Assembly: GCF_001411555.2 (NCBI RefSeq) | Contig: NC_049907.1 | Coordinates: 34,803,866 to 34,867,865 of the forward strand | Origin: Juglans regia | Taxonomy: Eukaryota; Streptophyta; Magnoliopsida; Fagales; Juglandaceae | Length of the DNA stretch: 64,000 bases | Direction: 5' to 3' | In this document: piece after piece, positions 11,396 to 23,017 of the stretch | Position numbering within the stretch: position 1 is the first letter of the stretch | How the letters are laid out: each line of letters opens with the position of its first letter | Position numbers and translations under genes: made by a program | Notes under the pieces: model-generated | The model's database searches: none | Told to the model about the DNA's origin: nothing | What the model saw: only the letters and a program-made list of their open reading frames with translations

Positions 11396-13367
11396 CGTGT
11401 CCTATCCCTAAAATCGCCTCTCTAAAGACACGTTTGCTTTGTGGTATGTCGAACATAAAGGCATACTTGGTTCGCGGATGAGAAATGAGTGAGAACGTCA
11501 ACAAAATCGAAACAAAATTTTAAAACATTTTTTAGATTGAATTTTGAAAGAGGAGAAAGAAAAACTTGAGTAATTTATTTTTAAAAAAATAAGTATAATA
11601 CAAGTTTGTGAAAATAAATAGGTAAAAATAAAACTAAAATGTTATTTTAATATAATTATTTAATAGTATTTTTGTTTTGAAGTTTCTAAAAATTATATTT
11701 GTTAATATAAAAAATTGCATAACAAGTCGGAATGGGATAAAGAGTTATTTCCAGCCCATGGTGGTGAATCGGGCCTCGATTAGTGTCATCTGAAGCTCAT
11801 GGTGGCGGTTCGGGAGATTGATACGGTGCTCATATGTACATCCATAATAGTAAATAGAAAAATAATACTATAAATGGAAATAGAGATAGAGACATACAGA
11901 TTTATGTGGTTCGGCATAGGGCTTACGTCCACAGGTCGTCGGCATAGGGCTTACGTCCACATGTCGTTTGGAGGGAAAATCCACTATAATAGTATTTTAC
12001 AATAATTTGTTTTTCTGTGTACAATGGAGGTTGGAGACCTATTTTTCTAGATAAGATAATATCTCTAGAGCTCTCGTTGTGAGGTTGAAGATGATTCCTC
12101 TGTGTCCTTGTAGTCGTCACTCAAATGTTTGGACGAAGCCCCTTTTGTCTCAGATCTCATGTCTCTTTCATTGTGACCATGTTATTGATAGGTAAGAAAA
12201 TCAGTTTTATGTCACTCCTCCCTTGCGTGTTTGATTGTTGCTCCTCTCTCAACTTTTATTTTTTTCTTGTTGCCTTTTTGTCTTTGTTCCACTTGCTTTT
12301 AGATTGTGGTCCATTGATGGGCTGAGGCTGGTAAAGCTAGGTATGCTACTTTTATTCCCTTGAATATTGATTTTTATATTTTTAAAATAATTAAAGTAAT
12401 GATTAGATGAAAATAAAAATAAAAAAATACAGTTGAAATTAAAAGATATTTGGTTTGGTTTAAGAAAATTAAAAGATTTTGAAAACATTTGTTAAACCAA
12501 GCATGAGGTCAAGTTTCCCATTTGCAATTTTAAATAAAGAACTTTTTGAAAATTATATTCCTCATGACCACTAGAATAGTAATTATTCCTCTTAGTACTT
12601 TTTTTTTAATTTTTTTATTAGGTTTCCTCTTAGTACTTTTGAGAGAAATAGGTATTCTTCAATTTGAGGAATGACTATTTCCTCGTCCTATATAAAACCT
12701 AAAAGCCAAATTAACAATCGGCCTCCAACGTTGCAAGCAATCAATGAATCATTTTTTTTTTTTTATGGTTTATATGACATTCAATATCTGTAAGGTACTA
12801 TTCATGGAGCATCACACATAGTACGTAGATGTAAGATGTCAATTTTGACGTTTGGAGATCCTTGATAACATAAAAGCCTTAAATAAATCTTGTGTCCTTT
12901 TTTACACATAAATAGCTACAATTTTGGTGTTTCGTAAAGATATTCATGTTGGTCATTCTAAAAATTAGGACTGCATGCACTCTTTTGCTATCTTTTAATT
13001 CATGTGTTGGTAGCGATATCCATGAGATATTTACTACATCGATTATTAAACTAACATGTACGTACAGTCCACGCATTTCATTAGAAGTCTCAAAACGTTA
13101 TCTTTTTAATTCAATAATAGAAACACATTGTTTTCATGGGATGGCCATGCATGCATGCGTGCAGCCACAAAAGATTGGTTGCGGTGGTCGATCGCCTTGT
13201 TGGATACGTAAATAAAGTGACTATACGTAACAGAATTCATAAAAAAATCTTAACAAATAATAAGTGCATTAGGATAAAATTACTTAGTTCATTACTCGAG
13301 TAATTAGTTTATTGACTTTATTTCACAAAACTAAAATAAGTTCTCTCTCTTTATTCTTTAAAAAAAT
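11396..13367. other. AT-rich intergenic stretch, no gene seen
   Basis: No convincing coding region is present. From 11450 to 11730 there is AT-rich MITE-like sequence. At 11880-12120 a segment with ATGTGGTTCGGC and ACGTCCAC motifs resembles the LTR or TRIM fragments at 25.64 and 33.87 kb. The rest is unique-looking AT-rich DNA with short homopolymers. Confidence 0.6.
11912..11967. repeat. 28-bp tandem duplication within an LTR/TRIM-like fragment
   Basis: Two adjacent copies of a 28-base unit beginning CGGCATAGGGCTTACGTCCAC differ at a single base (AGGTCGT versus ATGTCGT). They lie in sequence resembling the LTR motif seen near 25640 and 33870. Confidence 0.85.
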
Positions 13368-16300
13368 TACTACAAGAAATTAGACTTTTTTTAGTGATTT
13401 TAAGATCGCCGCAAATAAGAACTTTTTGCGACGATGTTTAAGTCGCCGCTGAATTCCAGCGCAAAGTTAACGAATGCCAAATGAGAATTTACTGCTTATT
13501 TTTTGCGGCGACTTTTTGTACCTTTTGCGGCGATTTTTGTCGTCGCAATAGAATATTTGTAACTGTAGCGGATTTTTATTTCTGACAAATTTAAAATCAC
13601 CGCAATAGATACTTTTCCCAGCGAATGTCGTCGCTGCAAAAGTCATTTTCTTATTAGCAGTGAATCAGTAGCACCGGAAAAACTAATAAAATTAAAACCC
13701 CCGCATTTTCCCCTCATTCCTCTAATTCCCTCTAGCCGTCTCCTCCCCCCTCCTGTCTCTTCCCAATCCCTCTTCTCCCCCAATCTTCACTCTTCATGCT
13801 TCCCCGCAGCAGCCACTACACGCCGTCGGCAACCCACCCTCACCATCCACCTCCACCATCGCCGGCCAACCCAGCCAAGCCCCTCCCTGACAGTTTCTCT
13901 CTCCCGCAATTCTCCCTCGCTATTCACAATTGAAGTCCTTTCTCCGTCAGGTTCCCAGTGCCGCCGCGTCCTCAGCCGCCACACCACCTCCATACACCGG
14001 TGTAGCTACCCCCCGGTCCCCAGCCCCTCCACCAAAGCTTTCCCTCTCTCTCACCGTCGATCTGCTCTCCTCCTCACGGATCTCACTCAAGCTCCTCGTA
14101 CAAGTCCTGCGCCGCCTTCCTCCACGGTCGCGTGGCCACCACCATGCTCCACTGCCACCCCTTCAACGTTGTAAGCCAACCCAGAACAGAGCACTATTTT
14201 TGTTTACCAACATATAGGAAAGTAGCTTTTAAATTCTTAATTGGTTTGGAGAAATTCTTAATTGTCTATAGAGTTTGTATCTCCCATTTTACTCAAGTTG
14301 TTGATAGCAAGTGATGATTGATATTGTCGTGGAAACATGCTTTCTTTTCTCTTTCAATTTTTTTTTATAAATTGCCTATGCTTGTGTTTGTGTATGTATA
14401 ATGTAACTGTAGCCATATAGTGTAAATTAAAAGATCTAACTTCTCACTTTATTTCCTTCATTGCTTTCCTAGATCTTCTTTTGATTTGTTTAGAGGAAAG
14501 CATGCAAGGAAAAAACAGAACAAGTACTAGGATCATTAGGGATAAACACATTATTTTGCGTGCACTCGACCGAGCTAGGTGAACATATAGGGTAAGAAGT
14601 TTGGAGAATTGAAGTACTAAGGAAATTTTCATTTCTTGTGCCAACTGTGTTAATAAAACTACTTGGGGATGTGATTAGAAACATTACAAATTTAGAGAGG
14701 TTAATTGTAAGAATCAAAATACTAATATAGGATATTTTACCCTTCTATATACATATATATATACACGTGTGTATGTGTGTGTTTTTACTGTCCGTGGCAT
14801 GCAGACAACAATGGGGGTGATCATACGTGCATATAGTTCAAGCTATCTTATTATTTCTTTGGAGTTTATCATTTTTTTCCTTTTGGAGCTATATATATAT
14901 TTAGGATGTCTGAGATGTTCTCCAAGCACAAAGAGTTTCTTCTTGACTACATTAACCTTGCTGTTATAGTTGTTTCCTCTATTTCCTCATGTTGGATTTT
15001 ATTACAAAGAGTGCTCCAACTATCCATCAAAGACTCACCATTTGAAGAGCCACTTTTTGAATTTAATTATTGCCTTGACTCCAGACAGTGACGATACCCA
15101 AGAAACTGTTTGCACTTTTTGAGTGATATGATGACTTAATATATTCTTCTTGTTGGGTTTGACATGGGTCAACATGATTGCATAACAAGCGATTGTCATT
15201 ATTTATGCTAGAAATACTATGAGTTATCACATCATATGCATCTTTTTAAAATTTGGTGAATTATGGAAAATATGTGTCAACTAATGGCTCATCAAGAATA
15301 TTCTTAAATCAAGTAAATATATATTTAGGAAACCCTATGAACCAGAGGGATGGGGTGGGTGGGATTGGTAAGCAATTGCACTGGTTTTTATTAGGAGTCT
15401 TTTTATGCAACGCATGGATTCATCCCCTCCTCCATTTAATCACTATATGTTTTAATTTTGATTGGTTGGCTGGTTGTAAAATGTGATTTTTAATACTAAT
15501 GGATAAAAAAACTATACAAAACAATTCCCATTATTTTTCTAAAAATAATGTTGAATTATTTCACTAATATGATTTGATTATATGCTAAATGTTTAAAACA
15601 TGTTATCATCTATATATTCCTTGTGTGCTAGGGTGTTGTCTTTTTTGTAGATGGGTTTATGTGGGATGAGCTACGTGGTATGAAATTTTAATATCTTCAT
15701 AATCTTGTATATAATTATCAGCTTATGTGATACTTGGATAAAAAATACTCTCTGTATTTGCTAGGCAGCCGCTCAAGGATTATTCTGGATGTCATACTTT
15801 TCAGAGAGATGATTAGGTACTTTTCTTTGAATCTTTTTCTTTGCCAATATTCCCTTTCTTTTCTCTTTGTATTCTAATTTGTAATCAATGTTTTATCTAT
15901 TTTGTTCACCTTTCTGTTATTTTTGGACGAGTAAGGTAATCTTATTCCAAATGAAGAAAATAAACAATTAGGAAAGACATCAATGACTTTCTCAATTTGG
16001 GCTTTGATTTGGTCTTTCTAGTTAATCATGATTGTTTTGTTATACTTTCTAGGGGACTTTTGGTTATGTTTTCCTAGTCAATTCATATTTATAATTTTTG
16101 TCTTGTGTATATCGTTACATAAACAAATAATTGTTTATGTAAACATTTGACTATTAGATTTCTAGCAGTGTTGCTGAGGAAGTAGCAGCATCGCTGAGCA
16201 CATTAGTGCAAAATCCTCCGATTCTGATTAGCTTGAGAAGTTGCGACATGAGTGCAATGCATGGAGAAAATTACCATGAAAGCAAGTGGATATTCTAGGT

Positions 16301-18051
16301 GCTTCTTTTGGAGAGTTCCAAAGGAGAACCATTGGAATCAAATTGCACAAATATGCAATCTTATTGAACTGTTGTTAAACGTTTTTTATTGTTATTATTG
16401 AACCCTCACTAGTGTTGTCAATGCTCAACATGTGCCTAAGATGTAACTAGTTTCCATGTTCAGGTTTTATTATTTTTATGATAAACTACAATCAGATTTT
16501 AACTTTATTTTTTAACTTGCTGGAAGGCTTATGCAGGATCACAAACACTGCAGAGTATCATCTTATTGAACCTTGTTTCAATAGGCTCACATTTGTCTGT
16601 CTTAGTGAGTTTCTTGGTTGGTTGCTTATTCTTCTTTTCTAGTTATTTATCAAACTTTTATGTTCTTATTTATCAACTTGCTTCTGACAGTTGAGATTGG
16701 CTGGTGGCATGTTTTGGTTTGATGTCAAATGTACTAAACAAAAAGTTTGCAAGTACTACAAATTTTATCAAACTCCCTCCCACCTTATTATGCTTGGGTA
16801 GGCAAAACATCTGCTTGCAATGAAAGTAAGCAGTACTGGTAATAGAAGCATGTAAGTTTCTAATCCACTAATTTTTTGCACTTATAAGTGCTGTAATAAT
16901 TATTACAGCATATATTTGGCATGCTTATAATGTTCTTAAGAAGGAACTGAGTTTAATGGTATCCCTTTCTCACTTTATCATGTATTACCTTTTTTTTTTT
17001 TTTTTGATCTTTTTCCCTTTACTTTTCTTGTTGCTATTTTAGATCATATTTTAGTTTTTACTGAAATGTGAGTAACACTAAGCTATTGTTTGTATCTATT
17101 TTAGATCTTCGTGAGGAAAGTAGGCATTTAGTTGATCATATGGATTATAATGTCATAACATCGGCTCAGGTAATCTTTATTTATTTTCTTCAAATTAGAG
17201 AGGTGATGTGAAAATGTCAGCTACATGCTTAGAATTGTTGAATACTCATAACCAGTTTTGGGATGCTGCTCATAGTTGTATAATTTTTTATTTATTTTAA
17301 TGAATGATTGAGGGGTTCCTTGTATTTGGTTTGTACTTTTTGGTCTAACCTTCTCCATTATCTGTCTCTACTATTGCTGTTCTGCTATGTAGAAGAGTTG
17401 TGGTTGTCATGCTCTTTTTGGCATTTCTTGAATTTTTCAAATCTTTTGTGATTTTATAGAGCAAAAGAAGAATGTTCTCATCATATGGCTTATTATTATA
17501 CATATATTATATATAAGGGTCTCTAATATGTATAGTTTGGGTATAGTTCATCAGGGTTAATTTTGTGAATTTTTTATTTTATTTTGTGACATATCTTTTC
17601 CGATGAGTAAAATTCGCTAGAAATTATTTTTTTGCAAATTAAACTTATTTTGCAGCGCTTTTTGTAGAATTTTCGGCGAATAAAAGTCGTTGGAAATATT
17701 TTTCCCAGCAATTTAAGTTGGTCGTTGGAATAGAGCTCATTATTAGCGGCAATTAATAAACTTTTAGCAACGACTATAAGTCGCCGCAAAAGTTTTCCCG
17801 GCGATTTAATAGATAAACTAAACAGATATTTACAGTGTTTTATTTGAAATTTGTGGCGAAAAGAAATCGCCGAAAAAGATAACATTTTTCATGGTGCTTT
17901 TTAGCTTCCGTTGGGGTAGATTAGAAGCGGATGGATAATACCAGCGAACATGCAGCAATTTTTAAATCGTTGGGAAAAAGTCAATGACAACAATTTATAT
18001 GACTTTTCCCAGTGAAAATAATCGCTGGGAAATGTCACTTCCCTTGTAGTG
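13368..18051. mobile_element. Non-autonomous CACTA (En/Spm) transposon
   Basis: The left end TACTACAAGAAA (CACTA with a first-base change) and right end CTTGTAGTG (inverse of CACTACAAG) bound a 4,684-bp element. It is flanked by the 3-bp duplication AAT at 13365-13367 and 18052-18054, as expected for CACTA. Subterminal regions (about 13400-13640 and 17600-18040) carry many short direct and inverted copies of TCGCCGC/GCGGCGA and TTTCCCAGCG-type motifs, typical of transposase-binding subterminal repeats. No transposase was recognised inside. The interior instead has a CT-rich block at 13690-14200 and AT-rich, intron-like DNA. Mobility would need a transposase in trans. Confidence 0.88.
13690..14217 (+). 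other. CT-rich, exon-like block inside the CACTA element, function unknown
   Basis: A CT-rich block resembling a plant 5' UTR and first exon sits just inside the left subterminal repeats. An open frame at 13930-14217 encodes a Pro/Ser/Leu-rich 95-residue peptide (MKSFLRQVPSAAASSAATPP) with no domain I recognise. The following DNA is AT-rich and intron-like. It may be the transcribed leader of the element or a captured gene fragment. I do not claim it is translated. Confidence 0.35.
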
Positions 18052-18911
18052 AATTATATTAGAATTTTAAATATGTTTATAGACACAAAGTGACAGTGGA
18101 AAAAACATATACACCATCATGCGTTACTCAGCTCAGTAACTACTAAAATGTTAAAAAGAAGTATTACTACTCAACTTTGTCTTTCGTTTTTAAGCTTCAC
18201 TTGATTTATAAAATATAAAACTTCTCTGAACATTAATTGCTTTTAGACATAAAAGCCAACAATTAGAAATTACACACGTTCTTTATGTTAAAATCTAATT
18301 AAGACATTTTACTGAAATCTTGTGTGTACGTACACTTACCTTTGAAAAACTGTAAACCAATAATAATCTTAATAAACCCAAACTTCCACCACCGATCAAC
18401 ATCTCAAGATTTTCATTTTAGCCACTAAAATTTACAATGCATTAAAAATTTCATAAATGAGATGTAACTAAACTTCCACAACCAATAATTCAAAAAAATA
18501 TTTAGAAAATAGATTAGATTTACCCCTTTTATATCCCAGTTTAAGAAATGAGACGGGAATCTTCAAACTCATCAACAATGCATCCCCGTTCCGGCATTTG
18601 TTCCAACATAGAGATCGAATACTACTGTCTGGTTTTGATTGAGAGAGGAAGAAAATGTCATCAGTTCCCAGTGACTGAGAATTAAAGGAAAGATCTGAAT
18701 AGGAATCCCTATGTGTTTTGATGATTGGATCTTAAAACAAATGCAGAAAAAATCCACCAAGGGGAGAGAAGAATGGAGTGATTGATGAAGAGGAAAATAA
18801 CAGCCTCTGGTTGCTTGGGTCTGGAAAATACGGATCTAAAAATGGCTGGTGAAAAAATGGACTAACAGGAGAGAATATCGGAGAATGAGATGATTCCTCT
18901 TTGTTCATAGG
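18052..18911. other. Intergenic stretch before the hAT MITE, no clear gene
   Basis: No coding match is recognised. The last few hundred bases (about 18540-18911) are less AT-rich and may be the upstream part of the decayed ankyrin-type gene whose recognisable fragment resumes at 19574, across the MITE. That is a guess from position. Confidence 0.35.
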
Positions 18912-19565
18912 TAGGGGTGAAGAGGTTTCAGTCTAGACTAGCTGTGAGTGGTCAATTTCGGTCCCACAGATAGTGGATTGAATTGGTTTCGATCCAGTCC
19001 TGGGATTTGTTATTTTTGGACTGGACAAAACCGAATTAGTATATATATTTTTAAAATATTTATATATATATTATTTTATATAGTAGTTTTATAAGTTAAT
19101 TATGTAATTTTCATCTAATCTATTATCATTGACCATATAAAATGTTAAATAATATATGTTATCAATTAATAAGGTATCATGAATCATATGATAATATAAT
19201 CTACATAATACATTCATACATACTCTACTATTTACACTTTCTAAGTAAGTAAGTAGTAGCTATCAACATTATAAACATAATTATAATTAAAATATTTTAT
19301 AATGAGTTAGTTATATAATTCATGTTGATAATTCACTTAATTTTAATTTTAGTAATTTAAATAATTTTTTTATTAATTTATTTGCAAAAAAAGAGATGAA
19401 ACAAAATAAATAAAATAACAAAATAAATGGGTTGGACCGACAAGACCGGAATGGACCGATAGCTAACGGTATGGTCCAGTCCACTAGGGGTGATCGACCC
19501 GGCCTGGTCTGGAAAAATGATGAATCGAAATCCCCCAGACTGGACCGGACCAATTTACACCCCTA
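18912..19565. mobile_element. hAT-family MITE
   Basis: It begins TAGGGGTGAAG and ends TTTACACCCCTA (inverse TAGGGGTGTAAA). The ends are flanked by the 8-bp direct repeats TTCATAGG (18904-18911) and TTCACAGG (19566-19573), which match at 7 of 8 positions. The TAGGGGTG termini and 8-bp duplication identify hAT. The 654-bp interior has no transposase and contains inverted, GGTCCAGTCC-type subterminal sequence. Confidence 0.85.
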
Positions 19566-19573
19566 TTCACAGG

Positions 19574-19782
19574 ATTCAATTTGTTGTTGATAATAAGAAT
19601 ATAGTATTTATTGTTGGCAGTGGAGTATAGGCAACCAAAGGTATATGAACTCTGGCGATGAAGAAATATCTTGAAGAGAGCATGTTTCAACTATTGGATA
19701 ACAAAGAGAATAGTCCCCTGCATCTTGAGGCAAAGCTCGGAGACACAACCCTAGTAAAAAGAAATGAAACCTAACAAGTACA
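19574..19782 (+). pseudogene. Ankyrin-repeat (ACD6/ITN1-like) gene fragment, frameshifted
   Basis: The plus strand encodes two pieces typical of the last ankyrin repeats of plant ankyrin/PGG membrane proteins. DNKNIVFIV, then after a +1 shift VEYRQPKVYELW, matches the conserved NKNIVLLAVENRQP-type block. A second piece is MKKYLEESMFQLLDNKENSP followed by LHLEAKLGD. In-frame stops and at least one frameshift break it. No PGG or transmembrane domain follows. The hAT MITE ends immediately upstream, so it may have split the gene. Family assignment rests on short motifs and is moderately sure. Confidence 0.6.
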
Positions 19783-20127
19783 ACGGCTCATAATCGATAA
19801 ACACTACTTTTAAAAAAATCACCGCTTCACAAATGCAACACTTCGGGATTTTTTTTCTTCTAGTTTTCACCATTGATGATCGACTTTAAGAGTTAGAATG
19901 TCACCTCAGAATTGTATGACTCCACTTTTATAAATGAAAAATGATATTTGCAATAATAAATTACTTGTGTGTTCTCTATAATTAACAAGTGGTCTTGTAT
20001 ATATATAGAGATCAAACATAGGAACTATTTCCTTAATTTGATTAATTCCTTGGACTTAAAAACGATGACAATTAGGTATTGACACATGCATGACATTGCA
20101 TGACAACCGGCTTGTGATATATGTATG

Positions 20128-20861
20128 TGATGGGAACCAAAGTGGGCCTAGTCTTAAAGATATGTTGCAAGTTCCAGATGGGCCAAATACAAGTTCAAGG
20201 GCTTAAATGATGAAGATTCAGCTTTGATTCATTTGATAAGCTATGGAAAGGGTAACAACATGATTTAAAGGCTTTCGGCACTTGAAGGCTTTCAATTTAT
20301 TCAATTCATTTAAAGAACTTATTTTATTAGTTTAGAATAATTGAGTTTATTATGGGAAGCACTTAAGGGGGCCTATGCAAGGGCATGTTGGAAAAATTAT
20401 TATTTTATTGAACTAGGGTTAAGGTTACTGTAGCCGAGTTACTGTAGCGTCGTACAGTAGCCGCAGCACTATTCACTCAGGGGTATTTTTGGAAGATGGG
20501 GCATTATTTTGGCTAGGGTTTTAATTAGATTTTAGTTTAAATACACTTTGTTGCCTCATGTTAAGAAGTTTATGAAATTTGATGAATTTGTTTATTGTGA
20601 GTTGAGTTTATCTCCTCTTGTTCTTAGTTGAACTTTTGAACTTATCAAAGGTAAATCACAACATTTGTGGTATTCTTCCTTTGTAATCTAGGTTCTTGAG
20701 ACGTGTTTTTCAACGGGTCTAGATTTTAATATAATCTAGGTTATTGAAACGAGTTCTCATCGTGTCTAGGTTCTCCATCCATTGACTTGATTTTGACTTT
20801 CTTGGGGAGTTTTCAAATTGATTGTGGGTTCAATGGATTCCTTTCCCGCGGGTTCATATCA
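20128..20861 (+). repeat. 5' LTR of the gypsy element
   Basis: Starts TGATGGGAACCAA, ends TTCATATCA, and is followed directly by the PBS-like sequence at 20862. The copy at 24786 is the same length. A third copy is at 27397-28129. Confidence 0.93.
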
Positions 20862-21611
20862 TTTGGTATTCAGAGCAAGGTTTCCAATCAGGTCTGATTC
20901 TATCTTTTAATTCTAGCATCCTTAAATTTAATTCTAGGGCTTCATTGTTTTAGGGTTGCCAAAAAAAAATAGAAACAAAAAGTAGGCTACCGAAATTCTT
21001 AAGGTTTTGGGTTGGCGGAAATTTGCTTCACCTAGGGTTTCAAAATTCTAGGGTTTCTTGCATCTCTAGGTTTGTCAATTGCTTGGAGTGTCGTTCCATT
21101 GATTCTCTTCTACTTCATTGTCCATGCTTGTGTGTTTGAATTCAATTGTTTAGTTTTCACAATTGAATATTGATGTTTGTAGTTGAATTAGAGAAAAGAA
21201 AAGAAAGGAAAAGAAAAGAAAATTTGAACAAAAAAAAAAAAACAAAAAGAAGAAGAAGAAGAAAAAAAGAGAAGGTGGTGTATTCAAAGTTGCTACATAG
21301 TTACAACAAAGAGAAAGTAAGTATTTGTTGATTGAGCTTTTATCATCATAGGAGTTGAATACATCTTTCTAGTTGGTATCTTGTTTTATAATTACTCTTT
21401 CCCTCCTATAAATTCATTGAGTCTCGTGTCATTTTATTCATTTCTTATTTTTTTGATCTATGTTACTGGTTGGAATAATACAAGGTTGTATTGTCTTGAT
21501 TTAGTTCAATTAGTTCTTAAAGAACTTGAGCGGGAAAACTATTGAGGCAAAAGGCAAGAGAGTATGAGACTATTATCGGGAAAAAGCCATTAAGAGTGAA
21601 ACACGAGTGGA

Positions 21612-22739
21612 GTGCCATTATTCGAGTGTAAACATGTAAGGGAGTGTGTGAGGTTTTCCACTGACATTGTTTTTGTGCAGCATATTATGATGTCTCGTAG
21701 AATTGACTTTTCACCAAAGGAGATGGCAGATAACTCATCCTTTGTGTTGCAAGACATGCAACAACAGTTTGAGCGGTTGAACTTGGTGTTGGATGAAGTG
21801 AGGGATAGTATGGATAATCAAGAAGCAGTGATTAGAAATCTGCAAGGTGAGAGAGATAGGAGGCGACGTGAGCCTAGAATTGAGAATGTGTATATAAGAA
21901 TGGAGAGTTTGGTGAGGATGAGGAAGGCTTAACATCTGAAGTTGGATTGGGTGGACATAGAGGAGTTAGGCATGGAAGAGGTCTTAGGGCAAACTCAGAG
22001 GGTCGAGATGGAGTAGATAAGAACCTTGGGAGCATCAAAATGAAAATACCATCATTCCAAGGTAGAACTGACCCTGAAGTTTATTTAGAGTGGGAGAAAA
22101 GAATAGAGTTGGTGTTTGATTGTCATAATTACTCTGAGGAGAAGAAGGTGAAGTTGGCTGTAATTGAGTTCACTGATTATGCCATTGTTTTGGTGGGATC
22201 AATTAGTGACCAATAAAAGGAGGAATCTTGAGAGGCCTGTAGAAACATGGAGAGAGTTGAAAGCTATCATGAGGCAGAGATTTGTACCTAGCCACTACTA
22301 TAGAGACCTCTACAAAAAATTACAAAATCTTATACAGGGGTTTAGGAGTGTAGAGGACTACCATAAGGAGATGAAGGTGGTTATGATTCGGGCTAATGTA
22401 GTGGAGGACCGAGAGGCCACGATGACAAGATTTTTGAGGGGGTTGAATAGGGAGATAGCCAATGTAGTTGAGTTGCAACATTATGAAGAGGTAGAGGACA
22501 TGGTGCACATGGCTATGAAGGTGGAGAGGCAGCTAAAAAGAAAGGGTACATCAAGGTATACTTCGGTTTCTAGTACTTCTTGGAAATCAAAGTGGGACAA
22601 AAATGATCAAACTGTAACAAAGGGGAAGACTGACCCACCTAAGGGAAAAGATTTGGGTGAGGCTGAAACCTCAAGAAAAAAAGAGAATGAGTTAAAAAAC
22701 AATTGTGAGGCTGAGAGTTCAAAAAAAAAAGGAGAGTGA
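21612..22739 (+). pseudogene. Gypsy gag remnant
   Basis: The gag-like capsid region falls in several frames. At 21690-21932 there is an N-terminal coiled-coil-like stretch (LQDMQQQFERLNLVLDEVRD). At 21947-22216 the retrotrans_gag start KIPSFQGRTDPEVYLEWEKR appears, and a frameshift near 22190 moves to the frame of 22164-22739 ([20 protein letters not shown]). The C-terminal end is a Lys/Glu/Ser-rich tail that grades into AG-rich DNA to about 22900. At least one stop and one frameshift mean no intact Gag can be made. Confidence 0.82.
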
Positions 22740-23017
22740 AAGAAAAGTAGAGAGTGAAAAGAACAAAGAGAGTGAGAGGAAAAAAGAGAATGAGGCCAAA
22801 ACATCAAAAGAAAGAGAGAGAGAGAGAAAAAGAAAATATAGAGGTCGTTGAGAGTCAAGAAACAAGAGTTGAGTTACAAGAGGAAAAAGAAAGAGAGATT
22901 GCAGAGAGAAACAGAAAGACAAAAGTGAGTTTTTATGCTAAGGCAAACTTTTATACTAACGAATTTAACGACTCTTTGCCTAGTGTTGTTCTTTCTTTGT
23001 TGCAGGGATATTAGGTC

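Noticed and set aside
22719..23014. Highly charged or Ser/Leu/Phe-rich open frames on both strands
   Set aside because: They come from AG-rich low-complexity sequence at the end of gag, not from a gene.
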